This document shows positions 55,060 through 64,000 of a stretch of DNA of 64,000 bases, one piece after another (within the stretch, counting starts at the first letter, position 1; each line of letters starts with the position of its first letter). The notes beneath the pieces are model-generated. The model was not told the origin of the DNA, ran no database searches, and saw nothing but the letters and a program-made list of their open reading frames with translations. The position numbers were made by a program, and so were the translations under genes. The DNA is taken from positions 1 through 64,000 of the forward strand of contig NZ_CP083568.1 in assembly GCF_025143985.1 (NCBI RefSeq), read 5' to 3'. The stretch comes from Sulfitobacter sp. W027 (GTDB lineage Bacteria > Pseudomonadota > Alphaproteobacteria > Rhodobacterales > Rhodobacteraceae).

Positions 55060-56460
55060 ATGCCACCCGAAACAGCGGGCCATCTGCCCCCCTATTTCCA
55101 CATCGACCCCGATCAGGCCAATGCAGCACTGGGTACACCGACCACCACAGAAAACTTTAAAAAGCTGGCGCATGCTTGTGACACTGGCCGACAGGATCTG
55201 CAAAACCGCGGCTTACAGGGAGAAAGCGGGCGAAGCTTGCGTCGGTTCTCGACCTGGGAAATTACCCGTTACCTAATCCCCGTCGCCACAGGTCATTTTC
55301 GCCGAGTGCTCAAACAGAACCCCGATTTGCCGCAAGGGATTTCCGAAACGGCGGGCGGCGCCAAGTGGTTTACGCTTGATGAAGTTCAGCGCCTGCGTGC
55401 GCATTTCGGCAACGAGGGGTCCAAAGCCAAAGAATACTTGCCCTACCGCCCTAAGGGTTTGCCCGCCAAGATGGTCGCCGTAGCCAATTTCAAAGGGGGT
55501 GTGGGCAAGACCTCGACGGCGGCGCATCTGGCCATGTCCGCGGCCCTTGATGGCTATAAGGTGCTGGTGGTTGATCTGGACTCCCAAGGCTCCATGACCT
55601 CGATCTTTGGCGGTGCGGTCAAGGACGAATGGCAGACAGTGTTCCCGCTAATGGCACGCCACTACGCACTACAGTTGCGTTTGGAGAACCAGCGCCGAAT
55701 GGACCGCGGCGAGGGGCCTTTGCCGCTTGATGATACGCTTACCGAGGCCTTGAAGGTCGATAGCAAAAGCCTGATCCAGAGCACTCACTGGCCCAACATC
55801 GACCTCATCGGCGCGCAGCTCAACCTTTATTGGGCCGAATTCCAAGTGCCGGTCTGGCGCATGCAGGCGCGTGGTTGGAAGCTGTGGGATGCGCTGACGG
55901 ATATGTTCGCAGCTGACGGCGTGCTGGACGACTACGACGTGATCTTTCTCGATACCCCCCCTGCCCTTGGCTATCTGACAATCAACGGGCTGGCCGCCGC
56001 TGACATCCTGCTGGTGCCGCTTGGGGCTTCGTTTCTGGAATTCGACAGTACCGGTCGGTTCTTTGACATGTTGCATGCCACCTTCGGCTCCATTGAGGAG
56101 GCTGAGAATATGGCAGCCCGAGCCCTGGGGCGCGAGGGGCTTAATTTCGAATGGGACGCGGTGCGCGCGGTGGTCACTCGGTATGATGGCGCGCAGCAGG
56201 CAGAACTTGCTGCATTAATGCAAAGCTATCTTGGCACCGCTCTCTCGCCGCATCGACAGGATTTCACCGCGCTGATCGGACAGGCTGGCGAACAGGTACA
56301 GGGCATTTACGAAGCCGACTACCGTGATTTTAACCGTGAGACCTATGTACGCGGTCGTGAAACGTTTGATGCGACCTACGCCGCATTCAAACAGTTGCTG
56401 ATCGGAGCCTGGAGGCGAGACGAACTGGCTTCCAGAGACACCGGTGCGCAGGTTGTTTAA
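55060..56460 (+). CDS. parA: ParA, second copy
   Basis: Identical in translation to 4879-6279, with the same KGGVGKT Walker A motif and TAGGAG ribosome site. Confidence 0.93.
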   Translation: MPPETAGHLPPYFHIDPDQANAALGTPTTTENFKKLAHACDTGRQDLQNRGLQGESGRSLRRFSTWEITRYLIPVATGHFRRVLKQNPDLPQGISETAGGAKWFTLDEVQRLRAHFGNEGSKAKEYLPYRPKGLPAKMVAVANFKGGVGKTSTAAHLAMSAALDGYKVLVVDLDSQGSMTSIFGGAVKDEWQTVFPLMARHYALQLRLENQRRMDRGEGPLPLDDTLTEALKVDSKSLIQSTHWPNIDLIGAQLNLYWAEFQVPVWRMQARGWKLWDALTDMFAADGVLDDYDVIFLDTPPALGYLTINGLAAADILLVPLGASFLEFDSTGRFFDMLHATFGSIEEAENMAARALGREGLNFEWDAVRAVVTRYDGAQQAELAALMQSYLGTALSPHRQDFTALIGQAGEQVQGIYEADYRDFNRETYVRGRETFDATYAAFKQLLIGAWRRDELASRDTGAQVV

Positions 56461-56536
56461 TGACCATGCGGACCTTTTGCCGAATGTTTAAACCTCACGC
56501 CGATCCTCGCCCGGCCCCCGCAACAGGAGACGCCCC

Positions 56537-57550
56537 ATGGCCAAACGCAAACGCTTGACCCCCGCCAACCCCGATTTCTTGAATCCTGATTTCTCCGTGA
56601 GGGCGCCTGAGACGAAATCCATGGCGCCCTTGGGGGGTATGCGCGCCCCAATCGCGGACGTCGCTTCTGAAGCCTCGGCCACAGCTGCTTTGCAGGAAGT
56701 AAGCCGCGAACTGCATGAGGCGCGCGCGCAGGGTCGGATGATCGCCGCCCTGCCGCTGTCTGCGATCCGGCTTGATCACTTGGTGCGCGACCGGATCGCA
56801 CATGATGACGATGATATGGCGGCCCTCGTTAGCTCTCTGCGCGACCGCGGCCAGCAAACCCCGATCGAGGTCGTGGCGCTGGCAGAGGGTGGTTACGGCC
56901 TGATCTCAGGGTGGCGGCGCTGCACGGCGCTGATGCAACTTCATGCGGAAGGTCACGGCGACGGCACTGTGCTTGCGATTGAGCGCCGGCCCAATGATGC
57001 CTCGGATGCCTATATCGCGATGGTCGAGGAAAACGAGATCCGCGTGGGTCTAAGCTACTTTGAGCGTGCCCGTATCGCCGCTAAGGCCGTGGAACAGGGT
57101 GTGTTCGACACTGAAAAAAGGGCATTGCTGAATCTTTTCGGAACGGCCTCCCGCGCCAAGCGATCCAAGATCAGATCCTTCCTGACGATTGTCGGTGCCC
57201 TTGATGGCGCCCTTCGTTTTCCGCAGTCCATTGGAGAGCGTTTAGGCCTGCAACTCTCAAGCGCATTAGAGCGTGACACGGATCTGGGGGCGCGTCTACG
57301 GGCTGAACTTCAGGACGGGCGGGTGGAAACGCCAGAGGATGAGATGCAGCTTCTGACGCAGGGGCTCGCAGTAGAATCAGACTCTAAAGACCGCAAAAAT
57401 ACAACTGCCCTGCCAGCGTATTCCGAGCGGGACCTACGCGACGGCCTGCATGTGCGCGTGTACAAATCAGACGGTCGGATCGAGCTGAGTGGCCCTGCCC
57501 TTACACCTGAATTGCGCGCCCGTCTGTTGCGATGGCTTGAGAGTTCTTAA
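56537..57550 (+). CDS. parB: ParB, second copy
   Basis: Identical in translation to 6356-7369. Confidence 0.92.
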   Translation: MAKRKRLTPANPDFLNPDFSVRAPETKSMAPLGGMRAPIADVASEASATAALQEVSRELHEARAQGRMIAALPLSAIRLDHLVRDRIAHDDDDMAALVSSLRDRGQQTPIEVVALAEGGYGLISGWRRCTALMQLHAEGHGDGTVLAIERRPNDASDAYIAMVEENEIRVGLSYFERARIAAKAVEQGVFDTEKRALLNLFGTASRAKRSKIRSFLTIVGALDGALRFPQSIGERLGLQLSSALERDTDLGARLRAELQDGRVETPEDEMQLLTQGLAVESDSKDRKNTTALPAYSERDLRDGLHVRVYKSDGRIELSGPALTPELRARLLRWLESS

Positions 57551-57551
57551 C

Positions 57552-57587
57552 AAAACAGGCTCTATCCGTCAGGATAGAGCCTGTTTT
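57552..57587. terminator. Bidirectional terminator, second copy
   Basis: Same perfect 16-bp stem as at 7371-7406. Confidence 0.9.
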
Positions 57588-57611
57588 AAATGTTTCGCGC
57601 GCGAAACATTT
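57588..57611. other. Candidate parS site 1, second copy
   Basis: Same 24-bp palindrome as at 7407-7430. Confidence 0.65.
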
Positions 57612-57613
57612 CT

Positions 57614-58501
57614 CTATTTCAGCAAAGATGCCAAGTAGGTACCGTAAGTATTCTTAGCGTATCTTTCAGCCAGCTCAGCCAGTTCGGAGCGGCTGATCCA
57701 ACCCTTCGAAAACCCGATCTCTTCGGGGCAACCCACCTGCATACCTTGACGGCTTGATAGAGTTCTTACGAAGTTGCTCGCGTCAAGAAGGCTTGCGTGG
57801 GTGCCCGTATCGAGCCACGCATACCCTCGGCCCATTTGCTGCACTGTTAGGCTGCCATCATGCAAATAGCTTTCCAGCAAAGCGGTGATCTCCAGCTCGC
57901 CGCGCGCGGAGGGTTGGACCTTGCGTGCGCGTGCAGGCGCCGTACCGTCGAGGAAGTAGAGTCCAGTGACCGCGTAATTCGATGGTGGTACTTCCGGTTT
58001 TTCGATGATCGAACGCACCGTGCCATCGGGAGCGAAATCAACCACTCCATAGCGTTCCGGATCATGCACGCGGTACCCAAATACGGTCCCGCCTTCCTGC
58101 TTATTGTCTGCCTCGGCCAATTGCTCGGGCAGCCCATGGCCAAAGAAAATATTGTCGCCCAGAACCATCGCGCTTGATGCCCCGTCTAGAAATTCTTCAG
58201 CTAGGATATAGGCCTGCGCCAGCCCATCAGGTGAGGGTTGTTGGATGTATGTGATCTGCAGTCCCCACTGGCTGCCGTCTCCCAGCGTGCGCTGGAATTG
58301 GTCTTGATCCTGTGGCGTGGTGATCACAGCAATCTCGCGGATACCCGCGAGCATCAGGACCGACAAAGGATAATAGACCATCGGCTTGTCATAGATCGGC
58401 AAAAGCTGCTTGGAAACGCCGACGGTGATCGGGTACAGCCGCGTGCCCGACCCGCCAGCCAGAATGATGCCCTTGCGCGCCTTCGTGCTTTGGTCCGTCA
58501 T
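57614..58501 (-). CDS. rfbA: Glucose-1-phosphate thymidylyltransferase, second copy
   Basis: Identical in translation to 7433-8320; last gene of the duplicated rfbCBDA operon. Confidence 0.95.
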   Translation of the reverse strand: MTDQSTKARKGIILAGGSGTRLYPITVGVSKQLLPIYDKPMVYYPLSVLMLAGIREIAVITTPQDQDQFQRTLGDGSQWGLQITYIQQPSPDGLAQAYILAEEFLDGASSAMVLGDNIFFGHGLPEQLAEADNKQEGGTVFGYRVHDPERYGVVDFAPDGTVRSIIEKPEVPPSNYAVTGLYFLDGTAPARARKVQPSARGELEITALLESYLHDGSLTVQQMGRGYAWLDTGTHASLLDASNFVRTLSSRQGMQVGCPEEIGFSKGWISRSELAELAERYAKNTYGTYLASLLK

Positions 58502-59337
58502 AATAATAACTTTCTTACAATCTGTGCCAAATTGGCTTTCCAAATTGGGGGGGATATCCCGAAGTCAGACTCTAACGCTGAGCAGTCGAGCCTTGAGTTA
58601 AGGGGACGTGTGGCCGGTGTCGGGTAGTCGCATGTGGGGATTCCAGTCACGTCAACCTTCCGCCCCGCCGCAGCAAATGTTTCGCGCGCGAAACATTTCC
58701 AACTCGTGGATGGCGTGCCAGCGTAGTGATAGGTGCCGCCGCTTTGGCCTGTGCGCATTGCCCGCGCCATATCTAGCAAAGCCGCTGCGATGCCGGCTGC
58801 GGGGGTCGGGCCACCGATTTGGTCATCGACCACACTCAATGCGTCGCGTGTCTCTGACAGGCGGAGCATCGTTTTGACGAAGTTGTTGCCATGGGCCGAG
58901 AACACCCAAGACGTGCGTAGGATCGCATATGCCCCGCCGGCCTCGCGCACCGCCTCTTCGCCCGCAGCCTTGGTGCGCCCATAAACACTCAGGGGGGCGA
59001 TCGGGTCATTGACCTGCCACGGGTCTGTGCCACTGCCGTCAAATACATAGTCGGTCGAGACATGTAGGAACGGAATACCCAGATCCGCGCAGGCCTGCGC
59101 CATGGCGGCGGGGGCCTGCGCGTTGATCATCTGGGCAAGGTCGGGCTCCTCCTCGGCGCGGTCTACGGCGGTGTAGGCTGCCGCATTAATCACCACATCG
59201 GGGCGGTGCTCTCTGATCGCGGCTGCACAGGACGCCGGATCGCTCAGATCGGCAGCGTGACGGTCCAGAGCTGTGACATCGGCTTGCAATTGAAGCTCAG
59301 TGGCGATTTGGCCGGTCTTGCCAAAAACGAGGATCAT
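58498..59337 (-). CDS. rfbD: dTDP-4-dehydrorhamnose reductase, second copy
   Basis: Identical in translation to 8317-9156, including the embedded palindrome. Confidence 0.95.
   Translation of the reverse strand: MILVFGKTGQIATELQLQADVTALDRHAADLSDPASCAAAIREHRPDVVINAAAYTAVDRAEEEPDLAQMINAQAPAAMAQACADLGIPFLHVSTDYVFDGSGTDPWQVNDPIAPLSVYGRTKAAGEEAVREAGGAYAILRTSWVFSAHGNNFVKTMLRLSETRDALSVVDDQIGGPTPAAGIAAALLDMARAMRTGQSGGTYHYAGTPSTSWKCFARETFAAAGRKVDVTGIPTCDYPTPATRPLNSRLDCSALESDFGISPPIWKANLAQIVRKLLL
58675..58698. other. Candidate parS site 2, second copy
   Basis: Same palindrome as at 8494-8517, within rfbD. Confidence 0.6.
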
Positions 59338-60377
59338 CCGGTCTTCCCCAGACGCTCGCCCACGCCATCGCGGGCCTGTAGCGCGCGCCACCAAGTTTCA
59401 TTATCCAGATACCATTGCACGGTTAGGGCAAGGCCTTCCTCGACGGTAACGGAAGGATGCCAACCCAGCTCGGTGTTCATGCGGGCAGGGTCGATAGCAT
59501 AACGCGCATCATGGCCGGGGCGGTCGGCGACGAAGGTGATTAGGTCCGCATAGGTGCCACTGTCGCGGGGGCGCTTTTCATCCAGGATCCCACAGATCGT
59601 TTTAACCAGCTTCAAATTGGTGCGCTCATTCTCACCCCCGATGTTATAGGATCGGCCCAGCTTGCCTTTCTCCAGCACGCATAAAAGCGCGTCGGCGTGA
59701 TCCTCGACATAGAGCCAATCGCGGATGTTAGCGCCGTCGCCGTAGATCGGTAACGGCTTGCCCGCCAGCGCGTTCAGGATCACCACGGGGACCAGTTTTT
59801 CAGGGAAATGGTAGGGCCCGTAGTTGTTAGAGCAATTGGTCAGGACCACGGGAAGCCCGTAGGTTTCGGCCCAAGCGCGCACCAAGTGGTCGCTTGCGGC
59901 TTTAGATGCGGAGTAGGGGCTGCGGGGATCGTAGGGGGTGTCTTCGGTGAACATGCCTGCGGGGCCCAGCGACCCGAAAACCTCATCCGTCGAAATGTGG
60001 TGAAAGCGGAATGTGTTGGGCCGGCCCTGCGCGGTCCAGTAGGCGCGCGCGGCTTCCAGCATGTGATAGGTGCCGGTGATGTTAGTTTCGATGAAATTAC
60101 CCGGCCCATCAATCGAGCGGTCGACGTGGCTTTCGGCTGCCAGATGCATGATTGCATCGGGTTTGTGGGTCTTTAAAATGCGGTCCAGCGCGGCACGATC
60201 CCGGATGTCGGCATGCTCAAACGTATAAAGAGGGCTGTTGGCCACCTCGGCCACGTTATCAAGGCAGGCGGCATAGGTCAGAGCATCGAGATTGACCACC
60301 CGATGCCCCCGCGCCACAGCAAGCCGCACAACTGCCGATCCGATGAAGCCAGCACCGCCGGTTACGAGAATTTTCAT
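59334..60377 (-). CDS. rfbB: dTDP-glucose 4,6-dehydratase, second copy
   Basis: Identical in translation to 9153-10196. Confidence 0.96.
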   Translation of the reverse strand: MKILVTGGAGFIGSAVVRLAVARGHRVVNLDALTYAACLDNVAEVANSPLYTFEHADIRDRAALDRILKTHKPDAIMHLAAESHVDRSIDGPGNFIETNITGTYHMLEAARAYWTAQGRPNTFRFHHISTDEVFGSLGPAGMFTEDTPYDPRSPYSASKAASDHLVRAWAETYGLPVVLTNCSNNYGPYHFPEKLVPVVILNALAGKPLPIYGDGANIRDWLYVEDHADALLCVLEKGKLGRSYNIGGENERTNLKLVKTICGILDEKRPRDSGTYADLITFVADRPGHDARYAIDPARMNTELGWHPSVTVEEGLALTVQWYLDNETWWRALQARDGVGERLGKTG

Positions 60378-60946
60378 GTGTCCTGGCCTTCGAAGCTGAA
60401 TGGTGTGTCGATATCCGCCAGCCGGGGCGCTTGAGCATCCTTTGCCGAAAGCCGTGGCGCGTCTTCGCCCAATCCCCAGTCGATCCCGATATCAGGATCA
60501 TCATAGCGCACGGCAGCATCGCAGTCAGGGGCATAGTAATCGGTGCATTTGTAGATAATCTCAGTGTCGGGTGCACGGGTCACAAACCCATGCAGGAAAC
60601 CCGCAGGGATCAGCAGTTGCTTACCGTTCTGCGCCGAAAGCTCGACGCCGACCCATTGAGCATATGTCGGGCTGCCGCGGCGGATGTCGACGGCCACGTC
60701 CAAAAGTGCCCCACGCCCGCACCGTACCAACTTGGCCTGTGCATGGGGGGGCTTTTGGAAATGCAGGCCCCGCACTGTGCCCGCCGCCTCACTGAGGGAA
60801 TGGTTGTCCTGCACGAAGTCATAATGTAGACCAGCTTGCTCCATCCGCGCCTTATTCCAGCTTTCGGAAAAAAAGCCGCGGGCATCTCCATGGCGGGCCG
60901 GGGTCAAAACAACGACCCCCGGCAATGCTGTTTCTTCGATCTTCAT
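60374..60946 (-). CDS. rfbC: dTDP-4-dehydrorhamnose 3,5-epimerase, second copy
   Basis: Identical in translation to 10193-10765. Confidence 0.95.
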   Translation of the reverse strand: MKIEETALPGVVVLTPARHGDARGFFSESWNKARMEQAGLHYDFVQDNHSLSEAAGTVRGLHFQKPPHAQAKLVRCGRGALLDVAVDIRRGSPTYAQWVGVELSAQNGKQLLIPAGFLHGFVTRAPDTEIIYKCTDYYAPDCDAAVRYDDPDIGIDWGLGEDAPRLSAKDAQAPRLADIDTPFSFEGQDT

Positions 60947-61098
60947 CGGGAAATTCCTTGAACCTGAAAACCTGGACCTTCTTGCCAGATTGGGGTCAGA
61001 AAGCAACCCGAAGTGCCGGGAGCGGCCTGCGGTGTTTGACTTGGCGGAAGAACTATGACCAGAGCCACACGGAGTTTCAGGCTGGAGATATACTTAGG

Positions 61099-62106
61099 AT
61101 GCAAACCACGCTGCCGCCCCTGTCACAGCGCCTTGTAGCAGTTGTCGTGACGTACAATCGGCTGGACCAGCTTCGTCTGACCGTGGCGCGTCTGTTGGCG
61201 GCGACCTCAGAAGGGCTAGATCGTATCATTGTGATCGATAACGCCAGTACGGATGGGACGGCTGGCTGGCTGGCGGCCCAGAATGATCCGCATCTGGTGG
61301 TGCAGCGCTGTGCGGTGAATGGCGGCGGAGCAGGCGGGTTTGAGGCAGGGATGCGCTTTGCCGTAGATACCTTTAATCCTGAGTGGATCCTGGTCATGGA
61401 CGACGATGCGCGCCCTGCGCCGGGGGCCGTAGCGGCCTTTTTGGATGCTGACCGCAGCAGTGCGATGGCGTGGTCGGCGGCAGTCTACCATCCTGACGGG
61501 CGGATTTGTGATATGAATCGCCCCACGCTTAATCCTTTCTGGCACCGCGGCATGGTCTGGCGCACGCTAAAGGGCGCACTACGGGGACGCGGACGGGCCG
61601 GGTTTCACCTAAATCCCGCCGATTACGAGGGCAGTGATTTCAGGGCCGTCGACAGCGGATCCTTTGTCGGGCTGTTTGTTTCGCGCGCGGCGATCAAGAC
61701 AGTGGGGTATCCAGATGGGTCGCTGTTCATCTACGGCGATGATGTGCTCTATTCGCTGGCTATGAGACAAGCAGGGGGCACGATCCTGTTTGATCCCGCC
61801 ATTCGGTTCGAACATGATTTTACCACCATTTCAGGCGCTGATCAGCGTTTCCGTCCTCTTTGGAAATCCTATTATCATTACCGTAATCTGCTGATGGTCT
61901 ATCGCCTGGCTGCTGGTCCGTGGTTCTGGCTGGTGCTGCTGATGATGATGGTGAAATGGGCGCTCAAGGCCCGGTTCCACTCGGGAGAACGGGGACGCTA
62001 CCTGATGCTGCTGGGCCGCGCGATCCGCGACGGGCTGCTGCGGCGCACTCAGATCCCTCACGCCCGCGTGTTGGCATGGGCCAATCCAGCGTCTTCGCGC
62101 CCCTAA
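61099..62106 (+). CDS. GT2 rhamnosyl/galactofuranosyl-type glycosyltransferase, second copy
   Basis: Identical in translation to 10918-11925. Confidence 0.85.
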   Translation: MQTTLPPLSQRLVAVVVTYNRLDQLRLTVARLLAATSEGLDRIIVIDNASTDGTAGWLAAQNDPHLVVQRCAVNGGGAGGFEAGMRFAVDTFNPEWILVMDDDARPAPGAVAAFLDADRSSAMAWSAAVYHPDGRICDMNRPTLNPFWHRGMVWRTLKGALRGRGRAGFHLNPADYEGSDFRAVDSGSFVGLFVSRAAIKTVGYPDGSLFIYGDDVLYSLAMRQAGGTILFDPAIRFEHDFTTISGADQRFRPLWKSYYHYRNLLMVYRLAAGPWFWLVLLMMMVKWALKARFHSGERGRYLMLLGRAIRDGLLRRTQIPHARVLAWANPASSRP

Positions 62107-62112
62107 TTGCGG

Positions 62113-62925
62113 CTACCGGTTGAGAATGACACGGTGATACCTGCCCATCAAGACGACCCCTAGAAACCCACAGACTCCCGCAAACAGCAGCACATAACTG
62201 ATGCTGACATAGGAGGCTTCATAGCTGCTGTAGAAACCGCGCCGCATCAATCCCGTGACATGCATGATCGGATTGTACCACAAGATATCCTGTAGCGCGC
62301 GTGGCATGCTTTCGTAAAGAAAAAGAACGCCTGAGATCAAGAACATGGGTCGCATGAGGATGCTCCAGATCTGCATCCAGATGTTGAAGAGCCCGAACAG
62401 GACACAATTCAGAAGACCCACGCCTAACCCCACCGCAGCGGCCAGGCAAATTGATTGAACAATTGCGCCAACGTCCAGGATGATACGGCTATCGATGGTC
62501 AGAACCAGTCCCGTCAGGATGATGATGATCACGAGGGTTTCGGTCAGAACGCCCAGGATAAACCGCGCCAGAACGGCATCCACCCAGGTCACGGCGGGAT
62601 AGAAGAGCAGGGCGCGCGAAAAGTTGATGCATCGCCCCACCGCAGAACCGAGGTTGTTGTACATCCCGAACGGCAGGAAGCCCGTTGCGAAAAACAACAG
62701 GAAACTGGTTCCCAATGGCGGTGTGCGCACCAGAAGAGAAAATCCGAAACCCAAGACAGCGATGCCGCCCAGCGGCTCCAACACGGCCCAAGCATAGCCC
62801 CCCGGGGAGCGCCCGTAGCGCGTGGCCATTTCGCGCAGGATCAAGGCCGAGACGGCTCTGAACGTCGCAAAGCTTCGATTTGCACCATGCGCGACGGGAC
62901 TAACCTGGGCAGAGGGACGCGACAT
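62113..62925 (-). CDS. kpsM: KpsM-like capsule export permease, second copy
   Basis: Identical in translation to 11932-12744. Confidence 0.9.
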   Translation of the reverse strand: MSRPSAQVSPVAHGANRSFATFRAVSALILREMATRYGRSPGGYAWAVLEPLGGIAVLGFGFSLLVRTPPLGTSFLLFFATGFLPFGMYNNLGSAVGRCINFSRALLFYPAVTWVDAVLARFILGVLTETLVIIIILTGLVLTIDSRIILDVGAIVQSICLAAAVGLGVGLLNCVLFGLFNIWMQIWSILMRPMFLISGVLFLYESMPRALQDILWYNPIMHVTGLMRRGFYSSYEASYVSISYVLLFAGVCGFLGVVLMGRYHRVILNR

Positions 62926-63007
62926 TACGGTTTGCTCCAGTGCTGGCAATACCGGGATCAGTATGTAAAAGATTCCTTAGAAGTTCAAACCATCTTCCGG
63001 AAGCAAA

Positions 63008-64000
63008 ATGAGTGAAATGACCCCGAAAGACAGCGCGTCTGCCGAACCTGCTCCGGCCCCCCGGAAGGTCGAGAAGGTGGAGCCCTATGTCCGCCCCGTA
63101 CGTCGAACGGTAAAGGCGGCGCGTTTCCGGCGTCGTCATTTTGGTTTGGTCCTTTCCTTTTTGGCCGTGGTTCTCATCCCGCTGTCGGTGGTGGGGTTCT
63201 ACCTTTGGGTGATCGCAAAGGATCAATACATCTCGCTAACCGGTTTCACGGTGCGTCAGGAAGAGGGGGGGAGCGCCTCGGCACTGCTGGGCGGCTTGGC
63301 CAGTCTGACAGGAGCATCGGCCTCCTCGGACGGGGACATTCTCTACGAGTTTATACTGAGTCAGTCTCTCGTTCAGAAGATCGACGAAAATGTGGGCCTG
63401 CGTGAACATTACAGCAGATATTGGGACGACGATCCGTTCTTTGCCCTGAAGCCCGATGCCAGCATTGAGGATTTGGACAGCTACTGGCGTCGGATCGTAA
63501 GTGTTTCCTATGACCGTAGTTCGGGATTGATGGAAATGCGGATAGAGGCGTTCACGCCTGAAAAAGCTCGCGAGATTGCTGTCGAGATCCTGCGATTAAG
63601 CCAGAACATGATCAATGACCTTAACGAGCAGGCCCGCGAGGATGCGATGCGCTACGCGCGAATTGATCTTGAAGAGGCGGTCGGAAGGCTCAAAGTGGCC
63701 CGTGAGGCACTGACGGCGTTCCGATCCGGGAACCAGCTTGTCGATCCGGCTTCGGATATTCAGGGCCGTGCAGGTGTGATCAACAACCTGCAGCAGCAAT
63801 TGGCCGAAGCCTTGATTGAGTTGGATCTTCTCAGCGGAACCGATGGGGCTGATCCGCGTCAGCGTCAGGCGGAGCGGCTGATTACCGTGATCCGCGAGCG
63901 GATCGCCAACGAGCGCGAGCAGCTGTCCAGTGGGGCAGGGGCGGGGGATGATTACCCGGCCCTGATAGCGGAATACGAAGGTCTAATCGTGGACCGGGAG
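63008..64000 (+). CDS. kpsE: KpsE-like capsule export protein, second copy, cut by window end
   Basis: The first 331 codons match the start of the gene at 12827-14041. The frame is still open at 64000, so the remaining 73 codons lie outside the window. There is no sign of truncation other than the window edge. Confidence 0.9.
   Translation, partial: MSEMTPKDSASAEPAPAPRKVEKVEPYVRPVRRTVKAARFRRRHFGLVLSFLAVVLIPLSVVGFYLWVIAKDQYISLTGFTVRQEEGGSASALLGGLASLTGASASSDGDILYEFILSQSLVQKIDENVGLREHYSRYWDDDPFFALKPDASIEDLDSYWRRIVSVSYDRSSGLMEMRIEAFTPEKAREIAVEILRLSQNMINDLNEQAREDAMRYARIDLEEAVGRLKVAREALTAFRSGNQLVDPASDIQGRAGVINNLQQQLAEALIELDLLSGTDGADPRQRQAERLITVIRERIANEREQLSSGAGAGDDYPALIAEYEGLIVDRE

Larger units (their letters stand above)
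52926..64000. repeat. Second copy of the plasmid unit (first 11075 bp visible)
   Basis: All open frames from here to the window end match those from 2745 onward with an offset of exactly 50181 and identical translations. The copy continues beyond the window. It includes a second full replication and partition module. Confidence 0.95.

Overview
The window joins two kinds of DNA. Positions 1-2744 look like alphaproteobacterial chromosome: the start of a yghU-like glutathione transferase gene, rpmJ (L36), tRNA-Val(GAC), an N-formylglutamate amidohydrolase-family gene and a dinB that is broken at its start. From 2745 onward the sequence is a plasmid replicon with an RPA-type RepA, iterons, ParA/ParB and two copies of a 24-bp centromere-like palindrome. 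It carries the dTDP-rhamnose operon, capsule-type export genes, many glycosyltransferases and sulfotransferases, and a type I secretion/RTX module. This gene set closely resembles the RepA-type 'biofilm plasmids' with a rhamnose operon known from the Roseobacter group (Rhodobacterales). I infer a marine roseobacter; no genus can be assigned.

The main structural fact is a repeat. Everything from 2745 recurs at 52926 with a constant offset of 50181 bp and runs to the window end (at least 11075 bp). Every open reading frame in the overlap has the same coordinates (plus offset) and the same translation. The plasmid unit is therefore 50181 bp, present at least 1.22 times in tandem. It is joined to chromosome at 2744/2745, where a CAP-domain gene is cut and fused to the second codon of dinB. 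This is either a genuine integrated or multimeric plasmid or an assembly chimera of a circular plasmid. The sequence alone cannot decide.

Plasmid layout (first copy): repA (3388-4407, -), iteron origin (4515-4640), parA-parB (4879-7369, +), palindromes at 7407 and 8494 (the second inside rfbD), rfbCBDA operon (10765-7433, -), a galactofuranosyl/rhamnosyltransferase-like GT2 (10918), the ABC export set KpsM (-), KpsE and KpsT (+), a sulfotransferase and a GT4, a 2000-aa multi-domain glycosyltransferase (17123-23125, -), a sulfotransferase, a scarred segment with an IS30 remnant and an ACP-like fragment, a pyruvyltransferase-like gene, a type I secretion ABC transporter plus adaptor (26518-29585), a 687-aa RTX protein, a CAP-RTX protein, a LuxR-type regulator, a 1104-aa-class GT4-RgpF protein, a sulfotransferase, an epimerase, UDP-galactopyranose mutase, manC, a 1314-aa multi-glycosyltransferase, a sulfotransferase, a GT61 gene, a WcbI-like gene, a glycosyltransferase fragment, and a second CAP-RTX gene that spans the unit boundary.

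How the parts fit (inference): Rml enzymes supply dTDP-L-rhamnose, Glf supplies UDP-galactofuranose and ManC supplies GDP-mannose. The large glycosyltransferases build a polymer that may be decorated with sulfate, pyruvate and perhaps acyl groups. KpsMTE exports it, and the type I system secretes the calcium-binding RTX and CAP-RTX proteins. The LuxR-type regulator shares an upstream sequence element with the big RTX gene, suggesting common control. No KpsD, KpsC, KpsS or TolC gene is seen, so the chromosome or another replicon would have to provide them.
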